Shown in pieces: positions 1 to 7,365 of a stretch of 43,779 nucleotides of DNA. Both the position numbers and the translations under genes were made by a program. How positions within the stretch are numbered: the first letter of the stretch is position 1; every line of letters starts with the position of its first letter. The stretch is from NCBI GenBank assembly GCA_963169875.1, contig CAUJEL010000210.1, positions 1 through 43,779 of the forward strand, given 5' to 3'. The notes under the pieces are model-generated. The model saw only the letters and a program-made list of their open reading frames with translations, had not been told where the DNA came from and did no database searches. The DNA is from Candidatus Zhuqueibacterota bacterium (GTDB lineage: Bacteria > Zhuqueibacterota > Zhuqueibacteria > Residuimicrobiales > Residuimicrobiaceae).

Positions 1-1847
1 TCCCAGGGATCCATATAGGTGTAGGCGCCCTGCAGCGTCAGGCCGCGCACGCCCGGCTGCACGAACAGCCGCGCTTCGGCGCCGCCGATGCGCGCCCGCG
101 TCACATTGACGAACTGGATGTTCTGGTCAGCGTCCGGAACCGGCTCGATGAGATCCCAGTAATCGCTCAAAAATCCGCTCACATCCACGCCCATGAACGG
201 CAGCGCAGCCAGCGAAAAACCGAGTTCGTGGGACCAGGCGGTTTCCGATTTCAGATTCGGATTAGGCTGCAGTTGCAGTCCCGAGTACTGCGAGTCGGAA
301 AAGCGCTCCGACATGGAGGCGGCGCGGAAACCGCTGCCGGAGGAGCCGCGCAGGATGAACCACGGCTTTACCTGCCACACCAGTCCCAACTTGGGACTCC
401 AGTTTTCATCCTCATAGCCGGTGTCGACGCGTTGAAAGTCGTAGCGCATGCCCAGCGTCAGGGATAGATTGCTGAGCAGCTTGCGTTCGTTCTGCGCATA
501 AAAGGAGACGACATACTGATCGTGGTCGCCCACCAGACCCGATTCGACAATATCCCAGGACTCTTCAGTGCCGAAGGTCAGGGCATTCAAATTGGAGAAT
601 TGATAATCACCCTGGATTTCCATTCCGATGCGGTTCGCCTGCGACGCATTGAGGTTGTCATGAAAATAGTTTTTCCAGAAATTTCGGAAATAGGAGACGC
701 GGGTGTTGAGCGCAAAGCGCTCGCTGGCCGCCCAGCGGTGGAAGAGATTGAGGCCGAATTTGTCCGATTTGACCTTGTCGCCCAGGGACTCTTTGGGGAC
801 TTCGAGGGCATAGCGCTGGCTGCGCCACATCAGGCCGGTGCCGTTTTCGCTGTCTTCATAAAAACTGGACAGGGTCATATTGGCTTTGCTGGTCAATCTG
901 CGCTGCCATTTCAGGCTGCCGTTATAGCGCTTGTAAAAACCGTTTTGCGTATAGCCGGTGGACTGATGCGTGCCAAAGGACAGCATGATGTCGGATTTGC
1001 CGATGCGGCGGGTGTGATCGATGTCGAAATCGTCAAAATGGAGCGTGCGCTCAGTCCAGCGCCACTCCGTGTGAAGGGGCTTGTCGTAGGCGCCCGCTGA
1101 AATACGCAGGTTGGTCTGGGGTTGCGAAGAAGCGCTTTTGGTGATGAGGTTGACCACGCCGCCCAGCGCGCTGGATCCGTACAAGGCGGAGCCCGCGCCC
1201 TTGACGATCTCGACGTGATCGATCTGCGTCGCCGGGATCATGCTCCATTTGATGTCGCCGCTGTCGCCGGGCATGACCGGCACGCCATCGATGAGCAGCA
1301 GCACGCGGCTGCCCGCGCCATAATTGTAACCGGATGAACCGCGGATGTTGATCTGCGAGCCAATGAAATTGACGCCCGAGGCACTTTCCAAAACCTTGTC
1401 GAGATAGATTTCATCTTTCTGCGCCAGCTCGCGGCTGTTCATGATGCCGACGCTGGTGGGAGAATCCTCAATGCTCTGGCGCCGTTTGCTGGCGGTGATC
1501 ACCACTTCGCCGCTCTCGATGAGCGTGGGCTGCAATAAGATGTTCAGAGAGACGGTTTCGCCGGACTTTATTTCAACGCCGCTGCGTTCCGTGCGGACAT
1601 AGCCCACGGCGGAGATGCGCACCTGATAAACGCCGGGATGCAGGGCGGGGATGAGAAAACGGCCATCGGGATCGCTGTTGGCGCCGAGGACGGTGCCGGT
1701 GATGAGAATATTGGCGCCCGGGATGGGGTCACCGGTCTGCTTGTCGGTGATCTGCCCCGTCATGCGGCCGTTGCTCTGCGCCCAGGCCCCGGCGAACAGT
1801 GCCATGCACAGCAAACCAATCCAATGCATCTGTTTCAGATTTTGCAT
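1..1847 (-). CDS. TonB-dependent outer-membrane receptor, C-terminus beyond window
   Basis: The frame is open from ATG at 1847 to the window edge, giving 615 codons without a stop, so the C-terminal part of the barrel is missing. A signal peptide ends near A23 (AWA/QS). Residues about 27-108 form a carboxypeptidase-regulatory-like domain (GQITDKQTGDPIPGANI), followed by a plug domain of about 110 residues with the RGSSGYNYGAGSRVLLLIDG segment, then alternating barrel strands. The family imports siderophores, cobalamin or glycans with TonB energy; the plug and medium size resemble BtuB/FepA types more than SusC. It starts 34 bases after a lipoprotein gene on the same strand, so both are probably one transcript. 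The substrate cannot be read from the sequence. Confidence 0.93.
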   Translation of the reverse strand, partial: MQNLKQMHWIGLLCMALFAGAWAQSNGRMTGQITDKQTGDPIPGANILITGTVLGANSDPDGRFLIPALHPGVYQVRISAVGYVRTERSGVEIKSGETVSLNILLQPTLIESGEVVITASKRRQSIEDSPTSVGIMNSRELAQKDEIYLDKVLESASGVNFIGSQINIRGSSGYNYGAGSRVLLLIDGVPVMPGDSGDIKWSMIPATQIDHVEIVKGAGSALYGSSALGGVVNLITKSASSQPQTNLRISAGAYDKPLHTEWRWTERTLHFDDFDIDHTRRIGKSDIMLSFGTHQSTGYTQNGFYKRYNGSLKWQRRLTSKANMTLSSFYEDSENGTGLMWRSQRYALEVPKESLGDKVKSDKFGLNLFHRWAASERFALNTRVSYFRNFWKNYFHDNLNASQANRIGMEIQGDYQFSNLNALTFGTEESWDIVESGLVGDHDQYVVSFYAQNERKLLSNLSLTLGMRYDFQRVDTGYEDENWSPKLGLVWQVKPWFILRGSSGSGFRAASMSERFSDSQYSGLQLQPNPNLKSETAWSHELGFSLAALPFMGVDVSGFLSDYWDLIEPVPDADQNIQFVNVTRARIGGAEARLFVQPGVRGLTLQGAYTYMDPW

Positions 1848-1881
1848 ATCGCTTCCATTTCAATTATTAAATCCATCGTCT

Positions 1882-2712
1882 TCACGGGTTCTGCACAGCG
1901 GCTACATCGTCCGGCTGCATCCGCAAGCCCTCTTCGCCAAAAAAGAGCGTCATGTTGAGGTTTTTGATATGGGTTTCCGGCGTGCGCACCTTAAAGCCGG
2001 AAAAGTTAAAGATGGTGGCGCGGATGCTCTCGGTGCCGATGGATTTGTCTTTTTCGATGAGCAATGCGGCGATGAATTTGTAGGTGCCAGGCTGCACGGA
2101 AATGACATAGTTGACCGAATCAAAGCCGGCTTTGATGGGGAAGGAGAACATCAGATCGAGCAGGCTGGTCGGCAGGGCGGGCGCGGAGGAAGCGACCACC
2201 ACCACGTCGGTCGCGGCGGCGGGCCATGGCCCCTGCACGCGCAATTGCCCTTCCAGTGTGCTGTTCACCTTTCGTTTGGCTTTGCCCAGATCTGCATCGA
2301 CGTCAATGCCGGAGATGATTTCATCCCGTTCCGAAATGGTCACCTGACCGGGGGAGAGGTGATTCTCGGTCGGGAAATAGAGGCCGATGATGTTGGTGGG
2401 ATCCCATGGCTGGTCTTTTTCTTTCCAGACCACGCCCACGGCCTGGATTTGCGTCGGGGGAATATAAAATGTATAGTTCACGGAATCCGCGCCAATGGGG
2501 AGCGGGTCGCTCTGCACGATGTCGGTGATGGCGGACGGCGGGAATTTGAACGCCGCCGCCAGGCGGACTTCATCGGTATCTTCGGGCCAGGCCCCCGTGA
2601 AGCAGATGGTGCCCTGGAATCCGCTGCGCGTCGGCTCCAGGCCGCTGTCTATTTTACAGCCGGCGATGGAGAGCAGGAGCAGCATAGAGAAAGCAAATAG
2701 GGCTTTTTTCAT
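1882..2712 (-). CDS. Outer-membrane-type lipoprotein with internally duplicated domain
   Basis: This 276-residue protein begins with a lipoprotein signal peptide whose lipobox (L-S-I-A-G-C) puts the lipidated cysteine at C19. The mature part is two similar halves: the first has G-T-I-C-F-T-G-A-W-P, D-S-V-N-Y-T-F-Y-I-P-P and V-V-W-K-E-K-D; the second has G-Q-L-R-V-Q-G-P-W-P, D-S-V-N-Y-V-I-S-V-Q-P and A-L-L-I-E-K-D. Each half looks like a beta-sandwich. I recognise no named family. It precedes the TonB receptor by 34 bases, so it may be the surface substrate-binding partner of that receptor, as SusD-like lipoproteins are, although it is not SusD. Function is inferred only from context. Confidence 0.85.
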   Translation of the reverse strand: MKKALFAFSMLLLLSIAGCKIDSGLEPTRSGFQGTICFTGAWPEDTDEVRLAAAFKFPPSAITDIVQSDPLPIGADSVNYTFYIPPTQIQAVGVVWKEKDQPWDPTNIIGLYFPTENHLSPGQVTISERDEIISGIDVDADLGKAKRKVNSTLEGQLRVQGPWPAAATDVVVVASSAPALPTSLLDLMFSFPIKAGFDSVNYVISVQPGTYKFIAALLIEKDKSIGTESIRATIFNFSGFKVRTPETHIKNLNMTLFFGEEGLRMQPDDVAAVQNP

Positions 2713-2843
2713 GTTTAATCAATCCTCAGAGGTCAGAAGACGTTTTGATCAGATATGAACTGAACGGGGCGATTCGATCTCAGAGAGCTCCCTGGAAAGG
2801 TTGGAAACTTACCCAAAGGCAGAACCGTCATTCAGTTCAGGTA

Positions 2844-2872
2844 TAAATACTCATTTTATGTATATAACGCAA
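2844..2872 (-). promoter_or_regulatory. Sigma70-like promoter of lipoprotein/TonB receptor pair
   Basis: On the minus strand TTGCGT (2867-2872) and TATTTA (2844-2849) are separated by exactly 17 bases. The lipoprotein start codon is about 125 bases downstream, leaving a fairly long leader. This is a consensus match only. Confidence 0.45.
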
Positions 2873-2939
2873 CAGATTTCTATACATTCCCTCGAGTCTT
2901 CCATGTTGAAAAGGTTTTTTGGTGTATTTGGATATGGTC

Positions 2940-2972
2940 AAAAAAAAAGGAGATTCTCAGCCGAGAATCTCC
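2940..2972 (-). terminator. Rho-independent terminator of the FadL-type gene
   Basis: A perfect 10-bp stem (GGAGATTCTC / GAGAATCTCC, 2949-2958 with 2963-2972) with a 4-base loop is followed on the minus strand by nine U residues (A run 2940-2948). It lies 22 bases after the stop codon of the minus-strand porin gene. Confidence 0.9.
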
Positions 2973-2994
2973 TCATTAATGATGTTAAAAAGGC

Positions 2995-4443
2995 TTAGAA
3001 AGCCCAGTCCAAACCGATCAGGAAATTGTTTACGTTCATGGTATAATCGCCAGCCATGTTATCCCAGGCGGTTCCCTCAGCATCCAGAGTCCATTCTTCA
3101 ACGGTATAGTCACTCATGAAGATGTGCTCATACATGAAGTAAATCTGAGTGGGGCCAAGCGGAAGCGAAAATCCAGCAGTAACCGTATTACGGCTGTTCA
3201 CATCTGGGATGGTGGGTTGCATGGTTTCATCGATGGCTGCGCGCGGTTCGTTGTAAAAGCCAGCATACAGTTTGGCGAAGCTGAGACTGTATTCAAGGCC
3301 AACGCCCATGCGGATGCCGTCTTCCCAGTTTTCCGTCAGGTAGGCCACCTGATTGCCATCAGCATCATTGACATCGATGACTTCCCAGGAGGACCACTGC
3401 GTCATGGCTACATCGGCGCTGACGAGCAGGTTTTTAATGCCGGTGTAGGCAATACCGAAGCCGACATTCATCGGCAGCGGCAGATCGGCTTTAACCTCGA
3501 TGTTGGAATACTTGGGGACTTTGGCACCGGAATAAAGCCCCATTAATTCTTGATATTTCTCAGCAGAAAGCTTGCCTATTGATTTCAAGTAATCGAGCGT
3601 CGGTTTGACATTGCCCGGATCTTTGGGATAATAGGTGTCGACGCTGAATTTGCCATCGAGCGGGACATCGTTATAATAGCGGAACGAGGCGCCCAGGGTC
3701 AGGGTTTCCAGGGGTTTCCACTGCAAGCCGATGTTGGCGCCAAAACCAAGGCCGTCGCCCTGGAGATTGACTTCGGAGAGCACTTGATCAAAAGGTGATT
3801 TCGCGGCTGCATTGAGGGCAGTTCTTAACTGTACTGTTGCCGAATCAGATCTAAATGCAACAGGATTGAGGCTGAAATTGGGCTTGCGAATCATGATGTC
3901 CGCATAGATGAGTTTTACGCCAACGCCCACGGAGAGGTTGTCACGAAGTTTGTAGGCAAAAGTCGGCTGTACCACCATGATTTTGAGGTCGTCCTCGAAA
4001 TCATATTCCGGATAGTTGCTGTTGTAGGCCGTAGTGTTGAGCAGATCCCATTTTGCGCCGAGGCCGAAGGGAGCCCAGAAACCAATGCCAAACGCCATTT
4101 TCTCGTTGCTGTAATATACGCCCGCGGCGGGCACGAGAAATGTTTTCGGTTCATTTTCGATGTTTTCAGCGGAAGTGGCGCTAAACTGCTGGCCATAGAG
4201 AGGCAGAGGGGTGTAGCCAACGGTTGGCTTGATGAACTCAAGGCTGACGCCGGCTTTTAAGCCTTTGCTGAACACCAGGCCAGCCGGATTCCAGAACATG
4301 CCGCTCCAGTCGTTGGATACCGCACGGTAGTTGCCGCCCATTGAAGTGGCGCGTGCGCCGATACCCGTTAATTCCACACCGGCTGCGAACAGGCTGCCGG
4401 CGATCACCAGGACGGCGATTACTGTAACGAACATTCTTTTCAT
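2995..4443 (-). CDS. fadL: OmpP1/FadL/TodX-family outer-membrane transporter
   Basis: The 482-residue protein has a signal peptide of about 20 residues (ending S-L-F-A-A-G) and the family's N-terminal hatch region, with G-A-R-A-T-S-M-G-G and S-G-M-F-W-N-P-A-G-L near residues 30-57. The rest consists of amphipathic barrel strands and ends in the aromatic W-A-F typical of outer-membrane barrels. FadL proteins let long-chain fatty acids or other hydrophobic molecules cross the outer membrane. The start has a strong AGGAG site. It is divergent from a TetR regulator, its promoter carries that regulator's presumed operators, and electron-transfer flavoprotein genes lie beyond. This context favours fatty acids as substrate; other hydrophobic substrates cannot be excluded. 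Confidence 0.88.
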   Translation of the reverse strand: MKRMFVTVIAVLVIAGSLFAAGVELTGIGARATSMGGNYRAVSNDWSGMFWNPAGLVFSKGLKAGVSLEFIKPTVGYTPLPLYGQQFSATSAENIENEPKTFLVPAAGVYYSNEKMAFGIGFWAPFGLGAKWDLLNTTAYNSNYPEYDFEDDLKIMVVQPTFAYKLRDNLSVGVGVKLIYADIMIRKPNFSLNPVAFRSDSATVQLRTALNAAAKSPFDQVLSEVNLQGDGLGFGANIGLQWKPLETLTLGASFRYYNDVPLDGKFSVDTYYPKDPGNVKPTLDYLKSIGKLSAEKYQELMGLYSGAKVPKYSNIEVKADLPLPMNVGFGIAYTGIKNLLVSADVAMTQWSSWEVIDVNDADGNQVAYLTENWEDGIRMGVGLEYSLSFAKLYAGFYNEPRAAIDETMQPTIPDVNSRNTVTAGFSLPLGPTQIYFMYEHIFMSDYTVEEWTLDAEGTAWDNMAGDYTMNVNNFLIGLDWAF

Positions 4444-4519
4444 TCTTCTCTCCTTAGCAAGTTATCTACTTGGTTTTTTTTCGATGCCAGTATCTTGTAT
4501 TTAATTAGATGCACGAAAA

Positions 4520-4534
4520 ATGAATTTGCTTCAT
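4520..4534. promoter_or_regulatory. Operator site 1 of presumed FadR-like regulator
   Basis: ATGAATTTGCTTCAT has arms ATGAA/TTCAT around a 5-base centre. It sits over the predicted transcription start of the porin gene, just downstream of its -10 box. It shares the pattern TGAAT-N3-MTTCA with two other sites in this region. Confidence 0.55.
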
Positions 4535-4536
4535 AT

Positions 4537-4565
4537 AGTTTACTCAAAAAAAATGCCGTTGTCAA
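4537..4565 (-). promoter_or_regulatory. Strong sigma70-type promoter of the FadL-type gene
   Basis: On the minus strand a perfect -35 box TTGACA (4560-4565) and a -10 box TAAACT (4537-4542) are separated by 17 bases. The predicted start near 4530 lies about 85 bases before the porin start codon. Operator-like palindromes flank both ends of this promoter. Confidence 0.8.
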
Positions 4566-4573
4566 TAAAAAAA

Positions 4574-4588
4574 GTGAATTTCATTCAC
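4574..4588. promoter_or_regulatory. Operator site 2 of presumed FadR-like regulator
   Basis: GTGAATTTCATTCAC is the centre of a perfect 9-3-9 inverted repeat spanning 4571-4591. It lies just upstream of the porin -35 box and also just upstream of a candidate promoter for the divergent TetR gene (TTGTTT 4596-4601, 17 bases, TATTTT 4619-4624), so one bound dimer could affect both genes. Confidence 0.65.
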
Positions 4589-4712
4589 TTTTTGCTTGTT
4601 TTAACCATAAATTGGTGATATTTTAACAGGTCATTCGGTAGTTTATCCGGATTTAGCGCCCAAAATCATGTCAACCAACTGGTTGGGTGGGGAAGAGGTC
4701 CTCTAGAGGTTT

Positions 4713-5297
4713 ATGATGAATCCTGGAAAGCGTGAAAAAATACTCAAGGCGGCCATCAAGGTGTTCGCCCGAGATGGCTTTTATAATGCCAAAATGGAAG
4801 AAGTCGCCCGCCGCGCCGGCGTGGCCGTCGGCACAACCTATCTCTACTTTGAAAACAAGGATGATCTGATGATCTCCATCTTTGAAGAGGAGATGGTGCC
4901 CATCATCAATGCCATGCGCCGCGAAATTGCGGGACAGGCAACCGCAACAGAAAAGCTCACTACCTTTGTTCGCGTCCATCTCTCTTTTGTCGAAAAAGAT
5001 CCGGACATGGCACATCTGCTCGAAGTGGAGATGCGCCAGTGCAGCAAATTTATTCACGGCTACCATGGCGGCCGGTTCAAGGAGTATCTCGATCTCATCG
5101 CCGCCATTCTCGTCGAAGGCCAGATCGCCGGCGAGTTCGAGTCAAGCATCAGCCCAACCATCTTCAAGCAGATCGTCTTTGGCGCCGTCGATCAAATCGC
5201 CACCAATTACACCGTCTCGCGCGCCCGGCGCATTAACCTCAATCAGGCGGCTGATCAGATCGTTCAGGTTTTGCTGCAGGGCATCACCAAAAAATGA
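4713..5297 (+). CDS. TetR-family regulator, probably FadR-like
   Basis: The 194-residue protein has an N-terminal TetR DNA-binding domain (about residues 5-55) with F-A-R-D-G-F-Y-N-A-K-M-E-E-V-A-R-R-A-G-V-A-V-G-T-T-Y-L-Y-F as helix-turn-helix core, followed by an all-helical ligand-binding domain. Family members in this setting bind acyl-CoA and repress fatty-acid degradation genes. ATG at 4713 and the second codon ATG at 4716 are both possible; the site TAGAGG (4704-4709) is better spaced from 4716. An AACCA-AC-TGGTT palindrome (4673-4684) in its leader could be another binding site. Genes on both sides encode a FadL-type porin and Etf, which supports control of fatty-acid oxidation. The ligand is inferred, not seen. 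Confidence 0.88.
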   Translation: MMNPGKREKILKAAIKVFARDGFYNAKMEEVARRAGVAVGTTYLYFENKDDLMISIFEEEMVPIINAMRREIAGQATATEKLTTFVRVHLSFVEKDPDMAHLLEVEMRQCSKFIHGYHGGRFKEYLDLIAAILVEGQIAGEFESSISPTIFKQIVFGAVDQIATNYTVSRARRINLNQAADQIVQVLLQGITKK

Positions 5298-5308
5298 ATC
5301 TGATTCAA
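5294..5308. promoter_or_regulatory. Operator site 3 of presumed FadR-like regulator, before etfBA
   Basis: ATGAATCTGATTCAA contains the perfect palindrome TGAATC-T-GATTCA (5295-5307) and includes the regulator's own stop codon. It lies 7 bases upstream of a candidate -35 box for the Etf genes and matches the two sites at the porin promoter. Confidence 0.6.
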
Positions 5309-5315
5309 AAATAGT

Positions 5316-5343
5316 TTGCTTTTACACTACTTTTTTGTAAATT
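5316..5343 (+). promoter_or_regulatory. Candidate promoter for etfBA
   Basis: TTGCTT (5316-5321) and TAAATT (5338-5343) are separated by 16 bases, directly after operator site 3. The match is moderate. If it is used, the terminator-like hairpin at 5367-5396 would lie inside the etf leader. Confidence 0.4.
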
Positions 5344-5366
5344 ATTTCGCATTGGAAAATCCAACT

Positions 5367-5396
5367 CCGGCTGCAGGATTGAGCCGGTTTTTTTTT
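5367..5396 (+). terminator. Terminator-like hairpin between the TetR gene and etfB
   Basis: A 6-bp GC-rich stem (CCGGCT 5367-5372 with AGCCGG 5382-5387) and a 9-base loop are followed by nine T residues. It either ends the regulator's transcript or acts as an attenuator in the etf leader. Confidence 0.7.
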
Positions 5397-5439
5397 CACT
5401 ACCCCCTGGCTTTATGAACGATATTAAGGAGTAACCATC

Positions 5440-6192
5440 GTGAATATTCTGGTTCTCATCAAACAGGTACCTGATACCGAAGCGACCATCAAACCGGGCG
5501 CTGAGCAAAAATCGATCGCCGAAGCGGGCGTCAAATTTGTCATCAATCCCTACGATGAGTACGCCCTGGAAGAAGCATTGCGCCTAAAGGAAGCGCAGGG
5601 CGGGGGCAAGATCAAGGTCGTGACCGTTGGTCCCGAACGCGCCAAGCAGGCGCTGCGCAGCGCCGCTGAACTTGGCGTGGACGAAGTGCTGCTGCTCAAG
5701 ACCGATACGGCTAGTCTCGACGGTCTCGCGATCGCTCAGGTTCTTTCTGAATCCGTCGCCAAGGAATCTTTCGATCTCATTCTCATGGGCAAGGAGGCGA
5801 TTGATGATGGCAACATGCAGGTGGGGCCCATGCTCGCCGAACTCCTGGATATCCCTTGCCTGAACGTCATCACCAAACTGACCCTGTCGGGCCGCCAGGT
5901 CACGGCGGAACGGGAGGGCGACAGCGGCGTCGAGGTCCTCGAAACTTCACTGCCGGCTGTTGTGACTTGCCAGAAGGGCCTCAACGAGCCCCGCTATCCC
6001 TCCATTCGCGGTAAGATGGCGGCGATGAAAATGGTCATCGCCGAACAGACTGTTACCGTATCAGGTGATCGCGCCGTGGTGACCGGCCTGCAGGTGCCAT
6101 CGGCCCGTTCCGGCGGTAAAATTGTCGGCGAAGGCGCTGCTGCGGTCCCCGAGTTGATCAAGTTACTCCATGATGAAGCCAAAGTGATATAG
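5440..6192 (+). CDS. etfB: Electron transfer flavoprotein beta subunit
   Basis: The 250-residue protein is full length for EtfB. It starts with M-N-I-L-V-L-I-K-Q-V-P-D-T and carries the family signature near residues 110-200: D-D-G-N-M-Q-V-G-P-M-L-A-E-L-L, then A-V-V-T-C-Q-K-G-L-N-E-P-R-Y-P-S-I-R-G-K-M-A-A-M-K. The start codon is GTG with an AAGGAG site 8 bases before it. EtfB binds AMP and forms the Etf heterodimer with EtfA in the cytoplasm, taking electrons from acyl-CoA dehydrogenases. EtfA follows after 12 bases. No acyl-CoA dehydrogenase gene is in the window, so the donor is inferred. Confidence 0.97.
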   Translation: MNILVLIKQVPDTEATIKPGAEQKSIAEAGVKFVINPYDEYALEEALRLKEAQGGGKIKVVTVGPERAKQALRSAAELGVDEVLLLKTDTASLDGLAIAQVLSESVAKESFDLILMGKEAIDDGNMQVGPMLAELLDIPCLNVITKLTLSGRQVTAEREGDSGVEVLETSLPAVVTCQKGLNEPRYPSIRGKMAAMKMVIAEQTVTVSGDRAVVTGLQVPSARSGGKIVGEGAAAVPELIKLLHDEAKVI

Positions 6193-6204
6193 AGGAGAAT
6201 AGAG

Positions 6205-7182
6205 ATGTCCACGATATTGGCTGTTACCGAGATCAAAGATAAAAATATTCGCAAAGCGGGACTGGAAGTGGTCGCGCAAGCGCGTCAGGTGGCGGACGCC
6301 ACCGGCGGACAAGTGTCTGCCCTGGTGATCTCCGGACCGGAAGTCGATGTAAATCCCGCACAGCTCGGCGCCTATGGTGCCGATGAGGTGCTCGTGGCCA
6401 GTGATGCGAAATTGACGGCGTATCACAGTGACTATTATAAACAGGTGGTTCTAGCCGCCCTGCAAAAAACCGCCGCCAGCGTAGTGCTTTTCCCGGCCAC
6501 CTCGCTGGGCAAGGATTTGGCGCCGCGCGTGGCTGCTGCCGCCAAAGCCGTGCTGGTCAGCGATTGTACCGCGCTGTCCTGGAAAGAGGACGGTCTGGCG
6601 GCCGACAAGCCGCTCTATGCCGGCAAGGTGGTGGCGCAATTGAAACTTCAAGGCGATGTTCAGATGGCCTCCCTGCGCCCGGGTGTCTTCAATGCGCAGC
6701 TGCTGCGCGCGGGGCAGAATGCAGCAGTCGCCAACCTCGATCTGCCTGCTTTTAGCTCCAAAGTGACGCTGAAGGAAATTCGCAAAAAAGACAGCTGTAA
6801 AATGGATGTGAGTGACGCGGACATCATCGTCACCGGCGGACGCGGCATGCGCTCCGCAGAAGGGTTTGCCCTGCTGGAGGAGCTGGCCGGTCTGCTCAAC
6901 GGCGCGGTCGGCGCGACGCGCGCGGTGGTGGATGTGGGCTGGCGGCCCCACGATGAACAGGTCGGACAGACGGGCAAAGTGGTTTCGCCCTCCCTATATT
7001 TTATGTGCGGCGCTTCGGGCTCTATCCAGCACTGGGCGGGCATGTCCGGTTCCAAATGCATCGTCGCCATCAATAAAGATGCCAATGCCCCGATCTTGCA
7101 ACGCGCGGATTACAGCATCGTCGGGGATGTGTTTGAAGTGCTGCCTGTGTTGACGGAAGAAGTGCGTAAGCTGAGAGGATAA
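6205..7182 (+). CDS. etfA: Electron transfer flavoprotein alpha subunit
   Basis: The 325-residue protein has the N-terminal alpha/beta domain and the C-terminal FAD-binding domain of EtfA. The FAD region shows V-T-G-G-R-G-M (about 210-216), a V-D-V-G-W-R-P-H-D-E-Q-V-G-Q-T-G-K segment (about 245-261) and G-A-S-G-S-I-Q-H-W-A-G-M (about 270-281), which match the family's isoalloxazine and phosphate contacts. The start ATG has GAGGAG upstream. It is co-transcribed with etfB. No N-terminal ferredoxin domain is present and it does not look like a bifurcating FixB with extra clusters, so simple electron transfer to the following membrane oxidoreductase is the likeliest role. Confidence 0.97.
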   Translation: MSTILAVTEIKDKNIRKAGLEVVAQARQVADATGGQVSALVISGPEVDVNPAQLGAYGADEVLVASDAKLTAYHSDYYKQVVLAALQKTAASVVLFPATSLGKDLAPRVAAAAKAVLVSDCTALSWKEDGLAADKPLYAGKVVAQLKLQGDVQMASLRPGVFNAQLLRAGQNAAVANLDLPAFSSKVTLKEIRKKDSCKMDVSDADIIVTGGRGMRSAEGFALLEELAGLLNGAVGATRAVVDVGWRPHDEQVGQTGKVVSPSLYFMCGASGSIQHWAGMSGSKCIVAINKDANAPILQRADYSIVGDVFEVLPVLTEEVRKLRG

Positions 7183-7199
7183 ATCAGCGCAGGCGTATC

Positions 7200-7310
7200 G
7201 CAGGTCGTCGCACCTCGTCGACCTGCACACTGTCATTACAGGTGAACAAACTTTCCCGGATTTGTTTCTGAAATGACGGTGAGGGGGATCGTCGAACATC
7301 GTCGACCTGC
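7200..7310. repeat. Hairpin and repeated 12-mer between etfA and the Etf oxidoreductase
   Basis: GCAGGTCG (7200-7207) pairs with CGACCTGC (7219-7226) in an 8-bp stem without a U run. The 12-mer TCGTCGACCTGC at 7215-7226 recurs at 7299-7310. The structure may stabilise or process the mRNA; it is not a typical terminator. Confidence 0.45.
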
Positions 7311-7365
7311 GGCTATGGCATTTGCGAGTGCTCCACTTGTTTTATTCAAAACTTCGGAGGATACT

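Noticed and set aside
7273-7365. Upstream start for the Etf oxidoreductase
   Set aside because: It lacks a ribosome site and would add a non-conserved segment crossing the repeated 12-mer; GTG 7366 has GGAGG at 5 bases.
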